A stretch of DNA of 64,000 bases from Ruminococcus flavefaciens (GTDB lineage Bacteria; Bacillota; Clostridia; Oscillospirales; Ruminococcaceae). The number at the start of each line of letters is the position of its first letter. Positions within the stretch are counted from its first letter, which is position 1. Below are positions 1-9,222 of the stretch, piece by piece. Under the pieces are notes generated by a model. It was not told the origin of the DNA. It ran no database searches and saw nothing but the letters and a program-made list of their open reading frames with translations. A program made the position numbers and the translations under genes. The DNA is taken from assembly GCF_900119075.1 (NCBI RefSeq), contig NZ_FPIP01000011.1, forward strand, positions 62,001 through 126,000, written 5' to 3'.

Positions 1-305
1 GCAATGGGTATATCCTTCTCGCTGTCAAAGTGCGGCGGATTGCTGTACAGCCATATGCTCTCGCCGTTTTTTGCAAGCTCCTCACGGGTTCTTTTGTCAA
101 GCTCCGCAAGAGCTTCAACAGCCTCGTCAACGCTGTGGCAGACAGGAGTTACGAGCTCCACCTGATTCTCGCAGAAGTCACGGGTGATATGCTCGTCATT
201 GCCGAAAGGGTGGGGAGTCTGAGCAAGTCTGCCCTGACCGTCCACACGGAGAGTTTCACGCTCAATGCCGAATTTTCCGCTGTAATAATATTTACTTGTG
301 GTCAT
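1..305 (-). CDS. gshA: Glutamate-cysteine ligase (GshA, or GshF-type bifunctional), N-terminal part
   Basis: About 101 residues are visible; the gene runs off the left edge. The N-terminus carries the glutamate-cysteine ligase signature FGIERETLRV, followed by ITRDFCENQVELVTPV, both typical of the gamma-glutamylcysteine synthetase that makes the glutathione precursor. The start ATG at 305-303 has a good SD (GAGGTGA). It lies 10 bases downstream of the ACT-domain gene, so the two are one operon. Because the C-terminal part is missing, stand-alone GshA and the GshA-GshB fusion (GshF) cannot be told apart. The leader at 578-765 probably controls it. Confidence 0.85.
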   Translation of the reverse strand, partial: MTTSKYYYSGKFGIERETLRVDGQGRLAQTPHPFGNDEHITRDFCENQVELVTPVCHSVDEAVEALAELDKRTREELAKNGESIWLYSNPPHFDSEKDIPI

Positions 306-315
306 AAATATCACC

Positions 316-561
316 TCAGATATCTGTAATTCTTACCTGCCGAACATTTTTTATCCTGCGGAGCCTGCGTGAAACAGCTTCATCTTCGGAAGCAGTCTCA
401 AAGCAGATATCGGCAGTAAAATGCGAAACGAGGGTATTCTGTTCGTCTGTCACTACATTGGCTGTATGGGTTATGATATTGCCGTTAAGGCGTCTGATGA
501 CGTTGGATATTTCGCCTACAAGACCTATCCTGTCAATGGAAATCACTTCAATTCGCTTCAT
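316..561 (-). CDS. ACT-domain protein (81 aa)
   Basis: A single ACT domain fills the protein: the IDRIGLVGEISNVIRRLNGNI stretch near residues 10-30 is the ligand-binding beta-alpha unit, and the rest forms the second half. Stand-alone ACT proteins usually sense amino acids. Placed directly before the glutamate-cysteine ligase gene, it may tune that enzyme or its expression; this is inference. Start ATG at 561 has SD AGGAG. The attenuator-like hairpin 578-608 ends just upstream. Confidence 0.8.
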   Translation of the reverse strand: MKRIEVISIDRIGLVGEISNVIRRLNGNIITHTANVVTDEQNTLVSHFTADICFETASEDEAVSRRLRRIKNVRQVRITDI

Positions 562-577
562 ATTTATCAGCTCCTGT

Positions 578-608
578 AAATAAAAATAGTCTGCCTCCGC
601 GGCAGACT
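578..608 (-). terminator. Terminator-like hairpin in the leader of the ACT-gshA operon
   Basis: On the minus strand an 8-bp perfect stem (AGTCTGCC / GGCAGACT, arms 601-608 and 588-595) with a 5-base loop is followed by ATTTTTATTT. It lies between the leader ORF (632-694) and the ACT gene, so it can act as an attenuator. An earlier TCTGCC copy on the transcript could compete for the GGCAGA arm. Confidence 0.65.
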
Positions 609-631
609 GTTTGCTTACAGGCAGAAAAAGC

Positions 632-694
632 CTATGATACAGAAAGCACGGGGCTCGTTATACAAATATTCACTTTACACATATGTACCTGCAT
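632..694 (-). CDS. Putative 20-codon leader peptide
   Basis: ATG at 694 with a strong SD (CGGAGGT, 7 bases upstream) opens a 20-codon frame that ends in TAG at 632. The peptide starts MQVHMC and has cysteines at positions 6 and 11. It sits between a consensus promoter and a terminator-like hairpin, the layout of a transcription-attenuation leader. Cysteine codons would fit control of a glutathione-precursor enzyme by cysteine supply, but that link is inference. Confidence 0.55.
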   Translation of the reverse strand: MQVHMCKVNICITSPVLSVS

Positions 695-736
695 AACAAA
701 CACCTCCGTTAATGCATACTAATTTACTATGTTTAT

Positions 737-765
737 ATTATACTATAATATGCATACTTTGTCAA
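737..765 (-). promoter_or_regulatory. Consensus promoter for the leader-ACT-gshA operon
   Basis: Minus strand: TTGACA (765-760), 17-bp spacer, TATAAT (742-737). It is a perfect sigma-A type promoter and points to the leader ORF at 694. Confidence 0.85.
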
Positions 766-820
766 TAGGATTTCTGTGAATTGGTTATTGACTTTTACTC
801 TTAGCGGCTATATAATCATA

Positions 821-1627
821 TTATAACAAGCTGCAAGCCTGCTGTTCCTCGTCGAAAAGCTCGGTTACAGTCGGATCATCGCCGCATATCGGACAGGTCG
901 GAACTCTTTTCGGCAGCTTTACTTTGCGCCATTCCATTTTAAGTCCGTCAAAGATAAGCATACTTCCTGTGAGAAGCTCCCCCTGACCTGTGATGTACTT
1001 CACGGCTTCAAGAGCCTGCATAGAACCGATCACTCCAGCCATTGCACCGATAACTCCTGCTTCGCGGCAGCCGGGGACTGCGTCCTTCGGCGGCGGAGCT
1101 TCAAATATACAGCGGTAGCAGGGACCTTTTTCGGGGACGTATGTCATAAGCTGTCCCTCAAAGCGCAGGATACCTGCGTGACAAAAGGGCTTGCGTCCCA
1201 GCACACAGGCGTCGTTTATGAGGAACTTTGTGGGGAAGTTGTCCGCACCGTCGATTATGAAGTCGTAATCCGCTATCATATCTGCGATGTTTTTGCTGTT
1301 TACGTATTCGTGATAAGTTATAACTTCAACATCGGGATTGAGGGCTTTTATGGTCTCAGCAGCGGACTGCACCTTTGTTTTGCCCACATCATCGGTGGCG
1401 TGTATTATCTGCCTTTGCAGGTTTGAAGGCTCCACGTTATCGCAGTCGGCAATGCCGATAGTTCCCACGCCTGCGGCTGCAAGGTACATCGCGGCAGGTG
1501 CGCCGAGACCGCCTGCGCCTATGATGAGCACCTTTGCGGCAAGGAGCTTCTTCTGCCCCCTCACGCCGATTTCTTTTAATGTGATGTGTCTCGAATAGCG
1601 TTCGAGCTGTTGGTCTGTTAAAGCCAT
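821..1627 (-). CDS. E1-like adenylyltransferase, ThiF/MoeB family
   Basis: 268 aa when started at ATG 1627 (SD GGGAGG); a longer frame upstream has no SD and would run through the divergent rhodanese. ATP-binding loop GAGGLG at 38-43, substrate Asp in the IADCDNVEPSNLQRQ segment, candidate active Cys in PGCREAG (187), zinc pairs CYRC (170/173) and CPIC (245/248). The family adenylates the C-terminal glycine of ThiS, MoaD or related ubiquitin-like sulfur carriers. No sulfur-carrier gene is in the window, so thiamine, molybdopterin or another pathway cannot be chosen. The divergent rhodanese, 25 bp away, fits sulfur transfer. Confidence 0.85.
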   Translation of the reverse strand: MALTDQQLERYSRHITLKEIGVRGQKKLLAAKVLIIGAGGLGAPAAMYLAAAGVGTIGIADCDNVEPSNLQRQIIHATDDVGKTKVQSAAETIKALNPDVEVITYHEYVNSKNIADMIADYDFIIDGADNFPTKFLINDACVLGRKPFCHAGILRFEGQLMTYVPEKGPCYRCIFEAPPPKDAVPGCREAGVIGAMAGVIGSMQALEAVKYITGQGELLTGSMLIFDGLKMEWRKVKLPKRVPTCPICGDDPTVTELFDEEQQACSLL

Positions 1628-1652
1628 TTTTGCCTCCCGAAAGGAAATTGAT

Positions 1653-1955
1653 ATGAAAAGTATAAATGCGGCGGAACTATCCGCTCTTGATATGGAAAAA
1701 GCGCTTCTTCTCGACATAAGAAGCCGCGAAGAATTTGAAAACAACGGTATAAAGGGCTCGGTAAATGTGCCCTTTGACGAGATATCTACGGGACTATCAA
1801 AGCTCCCCAAGGACAAGCCTGTCTACGTGCTGTGCAGAACGGGCGACCTCAGCGAAGAAGTCGCCGAAATACTTGAAGACCGCGGATATGACGTATATAA
1901 TGTGGAGGGCGGTCACGCCGCATATATCGTAAGTCTTGCAAGTGCCAAGCTGTAA
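1653..1955 (+). CDS. Single-domain rhodanese-like sulfurtransferase
   Basis: 100 aa. One rhodanese domain with DIRSREEFENNGIKGSVNVP near 21-40 and active-site loop CRTGDLS with catalytic Cys61. Such proteins carry persulfide sulfur in the cytoplasm. Divergent from the ThiF/MoeB gene, whose start is 25 bp away; SD GAAAGGA. The pair probably supplies activated sulfur to one acceptor (inference). Confidence 0.85.
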   Translation: MKSINAAELSALDMEKALLLDIRSREEFENNGIKGSVNVPFDEISTGLSKLPKDKPVYVLCRTGDLSEEVAEILEDRGYDVYNVEGGHAAYIVSLASAKL

Positions 1956-2056
1956 ATACAATTCCTACTTGTTTAATAAGTATAGCATATACACATCGGC
2001 TTTTCAAGGGTGTCGGGTATAGATTTTTCCTATAATATGCAATGGATTTTTCGCAT

Positions 2057-2085
2057 TGGACAGACTTCTTTCTGCGTGATATAAT
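2057..2085 (+). promoter_or_regulatory. Promoter before the 28-codon ORF
   Basis: TGGACA at 2057-2062, 17-bp spacer, TATAAT at 2080-2085. The -35 is one base off consensus. Confidence 0.55.
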
Positions 2086-2116
2086 AAAGTCACACCAAAC
2101 GAAAGGAGCGGTGAAA

Positions 2117-2203
2117 ATGAAAAACAGAATATCCTGTATGCTTGGTATGCTCCGCTCCATCGTCAGGGGGACAGACCGAATGTGCAGTACGGGACGATGT
2201 TAA
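2117..2203 (+). CDS. Putative 28-aa cysteine-containing peptide
   Basis: ATG at 2117 preceded by SD AAAGGAG and the promoter at 2057-2085; stop at 2201. The peptide starts MKNRISCMLG, is basic, and has Cys at 7, 23 and 28. I do not recognise it. It could be a real small protein, the leader of something lost, or chance. The space after it (2204-2452) holds only a repeat remnant and the terminator of the next gene. Confidence 0.35.
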   Translation: MKNRISCMLGMLRSIVRGTDRMCSTGRC

Positions 2204-2280
2204 AACGGAAACTACTTTTAGCTGAAGCATTTAGTGTATAACCTCCTAAAACAATACATTAAAATGAAATAAGAAAAAAG

Positions 2281-2375
2281 CTTCTTCTATAACTAAGAAA
2301 AACGCCCGAACTCAATCATGGCACTCATATAGAAGTTTATGTTTTTTATGGGGGAAACCTTTCCTCAGTTCCTCG
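2281..2375 (+). repeat. Remnant of the multi-hairpin dispersed element
   Basis: Resembles one arm of the full elements at 30154-30454 and 46371-46662: an ACTCATATAGAAGTTTATG-like stretch followed by ATGGGGGAAACCTTTC, matching the reverse complement of the right arm of the 30-kb copy. The other arm and the central hairpin are missing. Confidence 0.55.
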
Positions 2376-2413
2376 CTGTTTGAGGAAAATATTCAATAAC
2401 ATAATCCGGTCAT

Positions 2414-2446
2414 CAAAAAACGGGAACAGCTAAAAACTGTTCCCGT
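2414..2446 (-). terminator. Terminator of the MBL-fold gene
   Basis: A 10-bp perfect stem (ACGGGAACAG / CTGTTCCCGT, arms 2420-2429 and 2437-2446), on the minus strand followed by TTTTTGA. Confidence 0.8.
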
Positions 2447-2452
2447 TCCGTT

Positions 2453-3262
2453 TTATATCACTTGTTCTCCGCTGTGCAGGGCGATGAGTTTTTCTCCCAT
2501 TATCTCTTTCATCAGCTCAAAGGCAGGCTCGCCCGTGCAGTGTCCGCTGTAAAAAACAGTGTTCAGCTTTGCAAGCTCACGAGCCGTCTGAACGATGACA
2601 GCCTTTTCGTCCTCGTTATGCTCGCCCTCACGCTTCATCATGTGGAATCCGCTGAGAACGTAATCGGGCTCGCTGCTGAAAAGCTCCCTGTATCGGTCAA
2701 GGATATTGAGTATGCCGTTATGGGCGCAGCCCGACAGCAGCCAGCGCTTGCCGCTTTGCGTGATGACAAGGCACTGCTCGTGGGCGAAGTCGTCCTCGAC
2801 TTTTTCGCCGCTGCGCAAACAGGACAGCTTTCTGTTGCCCTGCGGGTAGCACCTTCTGCCTGTAACTCCGCTGAACAGGAACAGCTCGTCGTCAAGCCGC
2901 ACATCGCCGTCTATGAGCTGAACATTCGGCAGTTTGAGAATATCCGTGTCAATACCGATGTAGCGCTCACCGTTGTAGTGAGGTTCTGCGGCGGACCTTT
3001 GCATGATTATCGCTGCTTGGGGATTCAGCTTTGCAAAGGGCAGGATACCCCCCGAATGGTCGTAATGACCGTGGCTGAGTATAACTGTATCAACAGCGGT
3101 CAGGTCAACGCCGAGGGCTTCCGCATTCTTCACAACTGCGTCAGTCTGCCCCGTATCAAGGAGCAGTCTGTGCTTTTCAGTCTCGATATATATCGAAAGT
3201 CCGTGCTCGGCTATGCAGCTTTCGTTTGCGGAAGTATTCTCCACAAGGGTGATTATCTTCAT
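2453..3262 (-). CDS. Metallo-beta-lactamase-fold hydrolase
   Basis: 269 aa. Metal site HGHYDH at 64-69 in the context TVILSHGHYDHSGG; further His in the CLVITQSGKRWLLSGCAHNG and SGFHMM segments. The sequence resembles the subfamily of MBL proteins annotated as dihydropterin-type phosphate synthases, a group whose members mostly lack proven substrates. The ATG overlaps the stop of the DUF134-NifX gene (ATGA), so the two are translationally coupled. Metal-dependent hydrolase is safe; substrate unknown. Confidence 0.75.
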   Translation of the reverse strand: MKIITLVENTSANESCIAEHGLSIYIETEKHRLLLDTGQTDAVVKNAEALGVDLTAVDTVILSHGHYDHSGGILPFAKLNPQAAIIMQRSAAEPHYNGERYIGIDTDILKLPNVQLIDGDVRLDDELFLFSGVTGRRCYPQGNRKLSCLRSGEKVEDDFAHEQCLVITQSGKRWLLSGCAHNGILNILDRYRELFSSEPDYVLSGFHMMKREGEHNEDEKAVIVQTARELAKLNTVFYSGHCTGEPAFELMKEIMGEKLIALHSGEQVI

Positions 3263-3990
3263 CAGTGGTTACCGCAGGAGTGGCTGCCGCAGCCGTGGTC
3301 TCCGCAGGAATGACCTTCGCCGTGTTCGTGGTGGTGGTCACAGGTAGGATTTGAATTCTGTGCGAGCGTCTGTGCAAGGAAAGCCTTTACAGCTTCGTCG
3401 GCACTGCCCATATTGCCGCCGTAGAGAGCGATACCTGCCTCCTGCATAGCCATTTGTGCGCCTCCGCCGATACCTCCGCAGATAAGCACATCAGCCTGCG
3501 CATTCTTGAGGAAACCTGCAAGAGCGCCGTGACCTGCTCCGTTTGTGCCTACGACCTGCTCGTTTATTATCTTTCCGTCGGCGATATCATAGAGCTTGAA
3601 CTGCTCTGTTCTGCCGAAATGCTGGAATATCTGTCCATTTTCATAGGTAACTGCGATTCTCATGATCTTGCTTCCTTTCTGAGTTATCTCCTCCGAGATA
3701 GTGTTGTCAAGCGTGTAATTTCCGCCCGAAATGACGATGCGTCTGCCCTCCACCAGTGCGGCGGCGAGTTTCTTTCTTGCGCTGTCGTAAATCGCTGTGA
3801 CAGTAGTCCTTGCGACGTTCATCTCAGCGGCGCACTGCTCCTGAGTTTTTCCCTGATAGTCTATCAGACGTATGGTCTCAAACTCGTCAAGGGACATCGT
3901 TACCGTATCGTTTGCGGTATCATGCTCGGGAGCAAAGCTCCAGTAATCAGGGTAACAGCATATACGGCGCGATTTCTGAGGTCTTGGCAT
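3262..3990 (-). CDS. DUF134 DNA-binding domain fused to a NifX/NifB-type cofactor-binding domain
   Basis: 242 aa. Residues 1-100 are DUF134, with a helix-turn-helix around TQEQCAAEMNVARTTVTAIY. Residues 110-215 are a dinitrogenase iron-molybdenum cofactor family domain (QHFGRTEQF near the start). The last 25 residues are rich in His and Cys (HHHEHGEGHSCGDHGCG), a probable metal-binding tail. These domains are seen both separate and fused in anaerobes. The protein likely senses or binds an Fe-S/metal ligand and regulates its own promoter, where a 13-bp palindromic repeat occurs twice (4007-4047). No nif genes are nearby, so a nitrogenase role is unlikely. Confidence 0.85.
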   Translation of the reverse strand: MPRPQKSRRICCYPDYWSFAPEHDTANDTVTMSLDEFETIRLIDYQGKTQEQCAAEMNVARTTVTAIYDSARKKLAAALVEGRRIVISGGNYTLDNTISEEITQKGSKIMRIAVTYENGQIFQHFGRTEQFKLYDIADGKIINEQVVGTNGAGHGALAGFLKNAQADVLICGGIGGGAQMAMQEAGIALYGGNMGSADEAVKAFLAQTLAQNSNPTCDHHHEHGEGHSCGDHGCGSHSCGNH

Positions 3991-4006
3991 AGGCGCATCT
4001 CCTTTC

Positions 4007-4047
4007 TGACTTATGTCAATTATATCACGGTTTTTGACTTATGTCAA
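4007..4047 (-). promoter_or_regulatory. Promoter with duplicated palindromic operator before the DUF134-NifX gene
   Basis: Minus strand: TTGACA (4047-4042), 17-bp spacer, TATAAT (4024-4019). The sequence TTGACATAAGTCA occurs twice, at 4047-4035 and 4019-4007, 28 bp apart. Its core TGAC-ATAA-GTCA is an inverted repeat. One copy covers the -35 and the other lies just past the -10, a good arrangement for autorepression by the encoded DUF134 domain. Confidence 0.8.
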
Positions 4048-4087
4048 GTATAAATATAGCAGTCATTACACTCATGACCAACATATA

Positions 4088-4127
4088 TTATTAAACGCCC
4101 TGTCTGTTGTTATACAGGCAGGGCGTT
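4088..4127 (-). terminator. Terminator after the GH51 gene
   Basis: Stem AACGCCCTG / CAGGGCGTT (4094-4102 and 4119-4127), on the minus strand followed by TAATAATATA, so it is T-poor. Confidence 0.65.
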
Positions 4128-4130
4128 CAA

Positions 4131-5606
<1,476 letters not shown>

Positions 5607-5698
5607 TTAAACTCCAGATCTTATTACGTAATCTTTGATAGCACAGGCTGTTTCTTTACAAACAGTATGCTTCATTAATACCCCAAAAATACGTTTTA

Positions 5699-6571
5699 TC
5701 AGCCCTTTACAGCACCTGCTGTAAGACCGTCAACGATCTTGTTGGAGAATGCACAGTAAACTACTATAGTAGGAATGAGAGCGATCACAATAGCCGCAAA
5801 CATCTGTGAATAGTTAGTAGCGTGCGGTCCGACAAACTTTGACAGCGCTACGGGAAGCGTCTTCTTGGCGTCATCTGAGATGAATACCATAGCCATAAGA
5901 AGCTCGTTCCAGTTGCCGACAAAGGTCATAAGTCCCGTTACAAAAAGACCTGTCTTACTGAGGGGCAGACATATTTTGAAGAATATCTGGAAGATATTCG
6001 CGCCCTCCATACAAGCGCATTCGATAAGCTCATTTGGAAGTCCCTTAAAGAAACCTGTCATAATGAATATGGTTATCGGAAGCGAGCAGGTAAGATAAGG
6101 AAGTATAAGTCCTAAAAGTGAATTTGAAAGGCCTAATTTTGAAAATCTTGTAAAAAGCGGGATAAGTACGCAGTGTACAGGTATCATCATACCTGTAAGG
6201 AAATATGTCATTGCAAGCTTTGCACCCTTCCAGCGCAGACGGGCAATGGCAAATGCCGCCATAGAACCGATGAGAGAGCTGAGTACCAGAGTGACAATAC
6301 ATATAATGAACGAGTTAAGTGTGGATATTCCAAGCTTTCCTGCCGTCCATGCAATGGAATAGTTTTCAAATGATATTTTTTCGGGAAGTGCAAAAGGTGC
6401 GGTAAATATCTCTTTATTGGTCTTGAACGATACGTTCAGCACCCACAGAAGAGGTAATATGTAGGTCAGGCATATCAGTATCAGGAACACATATAAAGCT
6501 ATCTGTATACCCGATATCTTTTTCTTGGAGGTCAGATCCGATTCAGCTTTATATACTTTTGAATAGCTCAT
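5699..6571 (-). CDS. Sugar ABC transporter permease, MalG type
   Basis: 290 aa with about six membrane segments, the first near 24-46. The cytoplasmic loop ECACMEGANIFQIFFKICLP near 185-204 is the EAA motif that docks the ATPase. It pairs with the MalF-type permease 14 bp upstream and the lipoprotein at 7573-8898. No ATPase gene is nearby; a shared MsmX-type ATPase elsewhere is probable, as in other Firmicutes oligosaccharide importers. Confidence 0.9.
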   Translation of the reverse strand: MSYSKVYKAESDLTSKKKISGIQIALYVFLILICLTYILPLLWVLNVSFKTNKEIFTAPFALPEKISFENYSIAWTAGKLGISTLNSFIICIVTLVLSSLIGSMAAFAIARLRWKGAKLAMTYFLTGMMIPVHCVLIPLFTRFSKLGLSNSLLGLILPYLTCSLPITIFIMTGFFKGLPNELIECACMEGANIFQIFFKICLPLSKTGLFVTGLMTFVGNWNELLMAMVFISDDAKKTLPVALSKFVGPHATNYSQMFAAIVIALIPTIVVYCAFSNKIVDGLTAGAVKG

Positions 6572-6585
6572 TAGACTATACCTCC

Positions 6586-7470
6586 TTACATCTCGTACTG
6601 TTCGGTCTTTACGACCTTATTGATAAACAGTGTTACCAACAGACAGAGTATGAGCAGCACTACGCCTATAGCACTTGCATATCCGTATTTGAAGTACTTG
6701 AACTGCTGATAGAGGTGAGTCGCAAGGACCTCTGTTTTGTGGTTCGGTCCGCCTGTAGTCATATTCCAGATAAGGTCAAAGAACTTCAGCGAGCCTATCG
6801 CATTGAGAGACATGGCTGTAGCAACCATAGGCTTTATCAGAGGAAGTGTTATGTATCTGAATGTCATGGGCTTTGTACAGCCGTCGATATAGCTTGCCTC
6901 CATGAGAGACTTGCTTATACCTGATATCTGAGCCATGTAAAGCATCATTGACTGACCTACGAACTGCCAGAGGGAAACAAAAGCGATCATCCACATAGGT
7001 AGAGGGATAGTGCCCTTTGTAGACATCAGCCAGAGAGGCGGATTCTCAACGCCCCATTTTATAAGGAGCTGATTGATACCGAGCTTAGGTCCGAATATGA
7101 ACAGCCACAGCAGACCGAGAGCAGCCGATGAAAGTACGCAGGGAAGATAGATTATGTTCTTGAACAGATTTCGTCCTTTTTTGATGTTTGTGAGGATAGC
7201 TGCATAGATAAGACCTACGAGAAGCTGTGACACACAGGAGAAAACGAGGAAAAACATCGAGTTCTTGAGGGCAATGCCGAATGTCTTGTCGTGAAGCAGA
7301 TTCTTGTAATTATCAAATCCGATAAAAACAGGTTTTGTCATGCCTTTATAATCACATAATGAATAATACACCGACTGAATGATCGGTATAAAAAGCACCA
7401 GTGTGAACAAAAGGAATGCAGGAAGCATGAAAACAAGGAGTGCTTTCTTGTTTCTAAGCATTTTTTCCAT
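6586..7470 (-). CDS. Sugar ABC transporter permease, MalF type
   Basis: 294 aa starting at ATG 7470 (MEKMLRNKK), chosen because SD AAAGGAG lies 10 bases upstream; a longer frame starts 51 bases earlier without an SD. About six membrane segments; EAA-like loop LMEASYIDGCTKPMTFRYITLP. Second permease of the importer that serves the GH51 enzyme. Confidence 0.9.
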   Translation of the reverse strand: MEKMLRNKKALLVFMLPAFLLFTLVLFIPIIQSVYYSLCDYKGMTKPVFIGFDNYKNLLHDKTFGIALKNSMFFLVFSCVSQLLVGLIYAAILTNIKKGRNLFKNIIYLPCVLSSAALGLLWLFIFGPKLGINQLLIKWGVENPPLWLMSTKGTIPLPMWMIAFVSLWQFVGQSMMLYMAQISGISKSLMEASYIDGCTKPMTFRYITLPLIKPMVATAMSLNAIGSLKFFDLIWNMTTGGPNHKTEVLATHLYQQFKYFKYGYASAIGVVLLILCLLVTLFINKVVKTEQYEM

Positions 7471-7514
7471 ACTGGAACAACTCCTTTCAAAAATACTAAG
7501 GGTAGAATATATTG

Positions 7515-7549
7515 AAAACAAAATAGGGGCGCAGGGTTCGCGCCCCTAT
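7515..7549 (-). terminator. Hairpin between binding-protein and permease genes
   Basis: Stem ATAGGGGCG / CGCCCCTAT (7523-7531 and 7541-7549), on the minus strand followed by TTTTGTTTTC. It lies inside the operon and probably terminates part of the transcripts or protects the 3' end of the binding-protein mRNA, giving more binding protein than permease (inference from the layout). Confidence 0.7.
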
Positions 7550-7572
7550 ATGTTTTCGAAATCAGTCAGAAA

Positions 7573-8898
7573 TTACTTTCTGCAGTTTGCTTTGTAGTAA
7601 TCCTCCATGTCCTTTGCAGCCTCTGATGGCTTCATATCGCCGAGGAATACAGCAACCATGGTATCGTCGAAATGAGCGCCTGTCTCTGTTGTAGGAAGTG
7701 ATTCGTTATAGAAACCGAATGTACCCTTTGCTCCCTTGAATACGTCCATAACGTATGAGAGCTGCTTAGGAGCTACAGATGGATCATAATCAACATTTGT
7801 TACAGGGATCTTACCACCCTTTTCAGCAGTGTACTTCTGAGCTGTATCGTCTGTGAAGTACTTGATAAGAGCTGCTGCACCGTCAGGATTCTTTGATGTT
7901 GAGCTCATGCAGAGTGAGTCAGACTTAGCGATTATTCTGTCAACGCCAGGGAACTGGAATACGCCGCACTTGGACTCAAAATCAGGGTTAGAACCGTTTA
8001 TCTGAGCGATTACCCATGAGCCCTGGATAAGGATAGCAGCTTCCTCGTTGTAGAAATTAGCTGTAGCAACGTCGTTTGTATCGCCTGCTGCTGTTTTCTG
8101 GAAGTACTTGGATAATTCAACAAGCTTGCTTGCAGCGCTCTCGAGCTTTCCATCCTCCCATGAAGCAGAACCGTCAGCCAGCTTAGCAAGATCTACGCCC
8201 TCAGCCTCACAGAGGTAACCTGCTACCATTGAGAGGCACCATGCAGTACCTGCGGAAATTGATATAGGAGTATATCCTGCGCTCTGAAGCTTATCGCAAG
8301 TCTCTATCATCTCGTCCCAGTTTGTAGGAACCTTAGCGCCTGCCTTCTCAAACATCTCTGTATTATAGAAGCAGCAAGCGGCCGCAGTGTTCAGCGGAAC
8401 AGCATATATCTTGCCGTCGTATGTCTGCTGTGTGAATACAGCGTCGCCTGCGAATGTATCCTTCCAGCCGTCCTTGTTGAGGTAGTCATCAAGAGGAGCT
8501 GCAACGCCTGGCTCAACATAGTCTGTGAGCTGTGGTCCGGGGCTTACGATGAATACGTCAGGTGTATCACCTGCTGCAACAAGAGCATTGAGCTTGTTAT
8601 AGTATTCTTCAAGGTTTGTTGTGATAGGCTTTACGTGATACTTGCCATCATTATCCTTGTTGAATCTCTCGATAGTCTCCTTGTAGCCGAGTGAGATAAG
8701 GTCCTCAGTAGCATCAAGGTCATCCCAGAACATCCATGTGAGCTCCTGAACATCGCTCTTCTTTCCTGAGCCGGAGCCGCTGCCGTTACCGTTGTTTGCA
8801 GAACCATTGGATCCACCTGAACTGTTACCACAGCTTCCAAGTGTTGTAGCGAACATTGCTGCTGTCATAATTGTTGCTAAAATTCTTCTTTTTTTCAT
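7573..8898 (-). CDS. Extracellular sugar-binding lipoprotein of an ABC importer
   Basis: 441 aa, family 1 solute-binding protein. Lipoprotein signal peptide with lipobox LGSC (lipidated Cys23), then a Gly/Ser/Asn-rich linker to about 48. The mature domain has the family pattern DTPDVFIVSPGPQLTDYV and a later MSSTSKNPDGAAALIKYF segment. It binds a sugar at the cell surface; the operon partner GH51 suggests arabino-oligosaccharides. A consensus promoter lies at 9021-9049. Confidence 0.9.
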   Translation of the reverse strand: MKKRRILATIMTAAMFATTLGSCGNSSGGSNGSANNGNGSGSGSGKKSDVQELTWMFWDDLDATEDLISLGYKETIERFNKDNDGKYHVKPITTNLEEYYNKLNALVAAGDTPDVFIVSPGPQLTDYVEPGVAAPLDDYLNKDGWKDTFAGDAVFTQQTYDGKIYAVPLNTAAACCFYNTEMFEKAGAKVPTNWDEMIETCDKLQSAGYTPISISAGTAWCLSMVAGYLCEAEGVDLAKLADGSASWEDGKLESAASKLVELSKYFQKTAAGDTNDVATANFYNEEAAILIQGSWVIAQINGSNPDFESKCGVFQFPGVDRIIAKSDSLCMSSTSKNPDGAAALIKYFTDDTAQKYTAEKGGKIPVTNVDYDPSVAPKQLSYVMDVFKGAKGTFGFYNESLPTTETGAHFDDTMVAVFLGDMKPSEAAKDMEDYYKANCRK

Positions 8899-9020
8899 TT
8901 CTCTTACCTCCTGGTTAAGTGCCTCCGCTGCATATCAAAAATATTATACCATATGCTGCACGGCAAAGTTCTTACGGTTTTACCGAATACGATCTGGCAT
9001 CACTTTGATGCTCTTTGTAA

Positions 9021-9049
9021 ATTTTACCATATTATATACAACTTGTCAA
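9021..9049 (-). promoter_or_regulatory. Promoter of the sugar transporter-GH51 operon
   Basis: Minus strand TTGACA (9049-9044), 17-bp spacer, TAAAAT (9026-9021). The rest of the 324-bp gap 8899-9222 is AT-rich and holds a small CGGTTTTACCG palindrome near 8976 that might be an operator; I see nothing else in it. Confidence 0.8.
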
Positions 9050-9222
9050 TAAATATCTGTAATAAAGGCAAAAAAAGATAAACGAGCAGAAAATTTCATG
9101 CAATTATAGCAAAAAATGGTTAGAAAAGCCCAAAATTTAACCTCTTTGTAACGCTTTTTTAATAAAATTTACCCTATTTTTTAATAAATCTTTACTGACA
9201 TTATACGCTCATTTCCCCATAA

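Noticed and set aside
1628-1816. N-terminal extension of the ThiF/MoeB protein
   Set aside because: The extension is antisense to the rhodanese, lacks an SD, and family proteins begin at MALTDQQLERYSRH.
2462-3313. Long open frame (283 codons) on the plus strand
   Set aside because: It is the complement of the MBL-fold gene, which has clear family motifs; the plus frame has no SD and no recognisable domain.
3262-3990. Nitrogenase cofactor gene cluster
   Set aside because: Only the NifX-like domain is present; no nifHDK, nifB or nifE genes are in the window.
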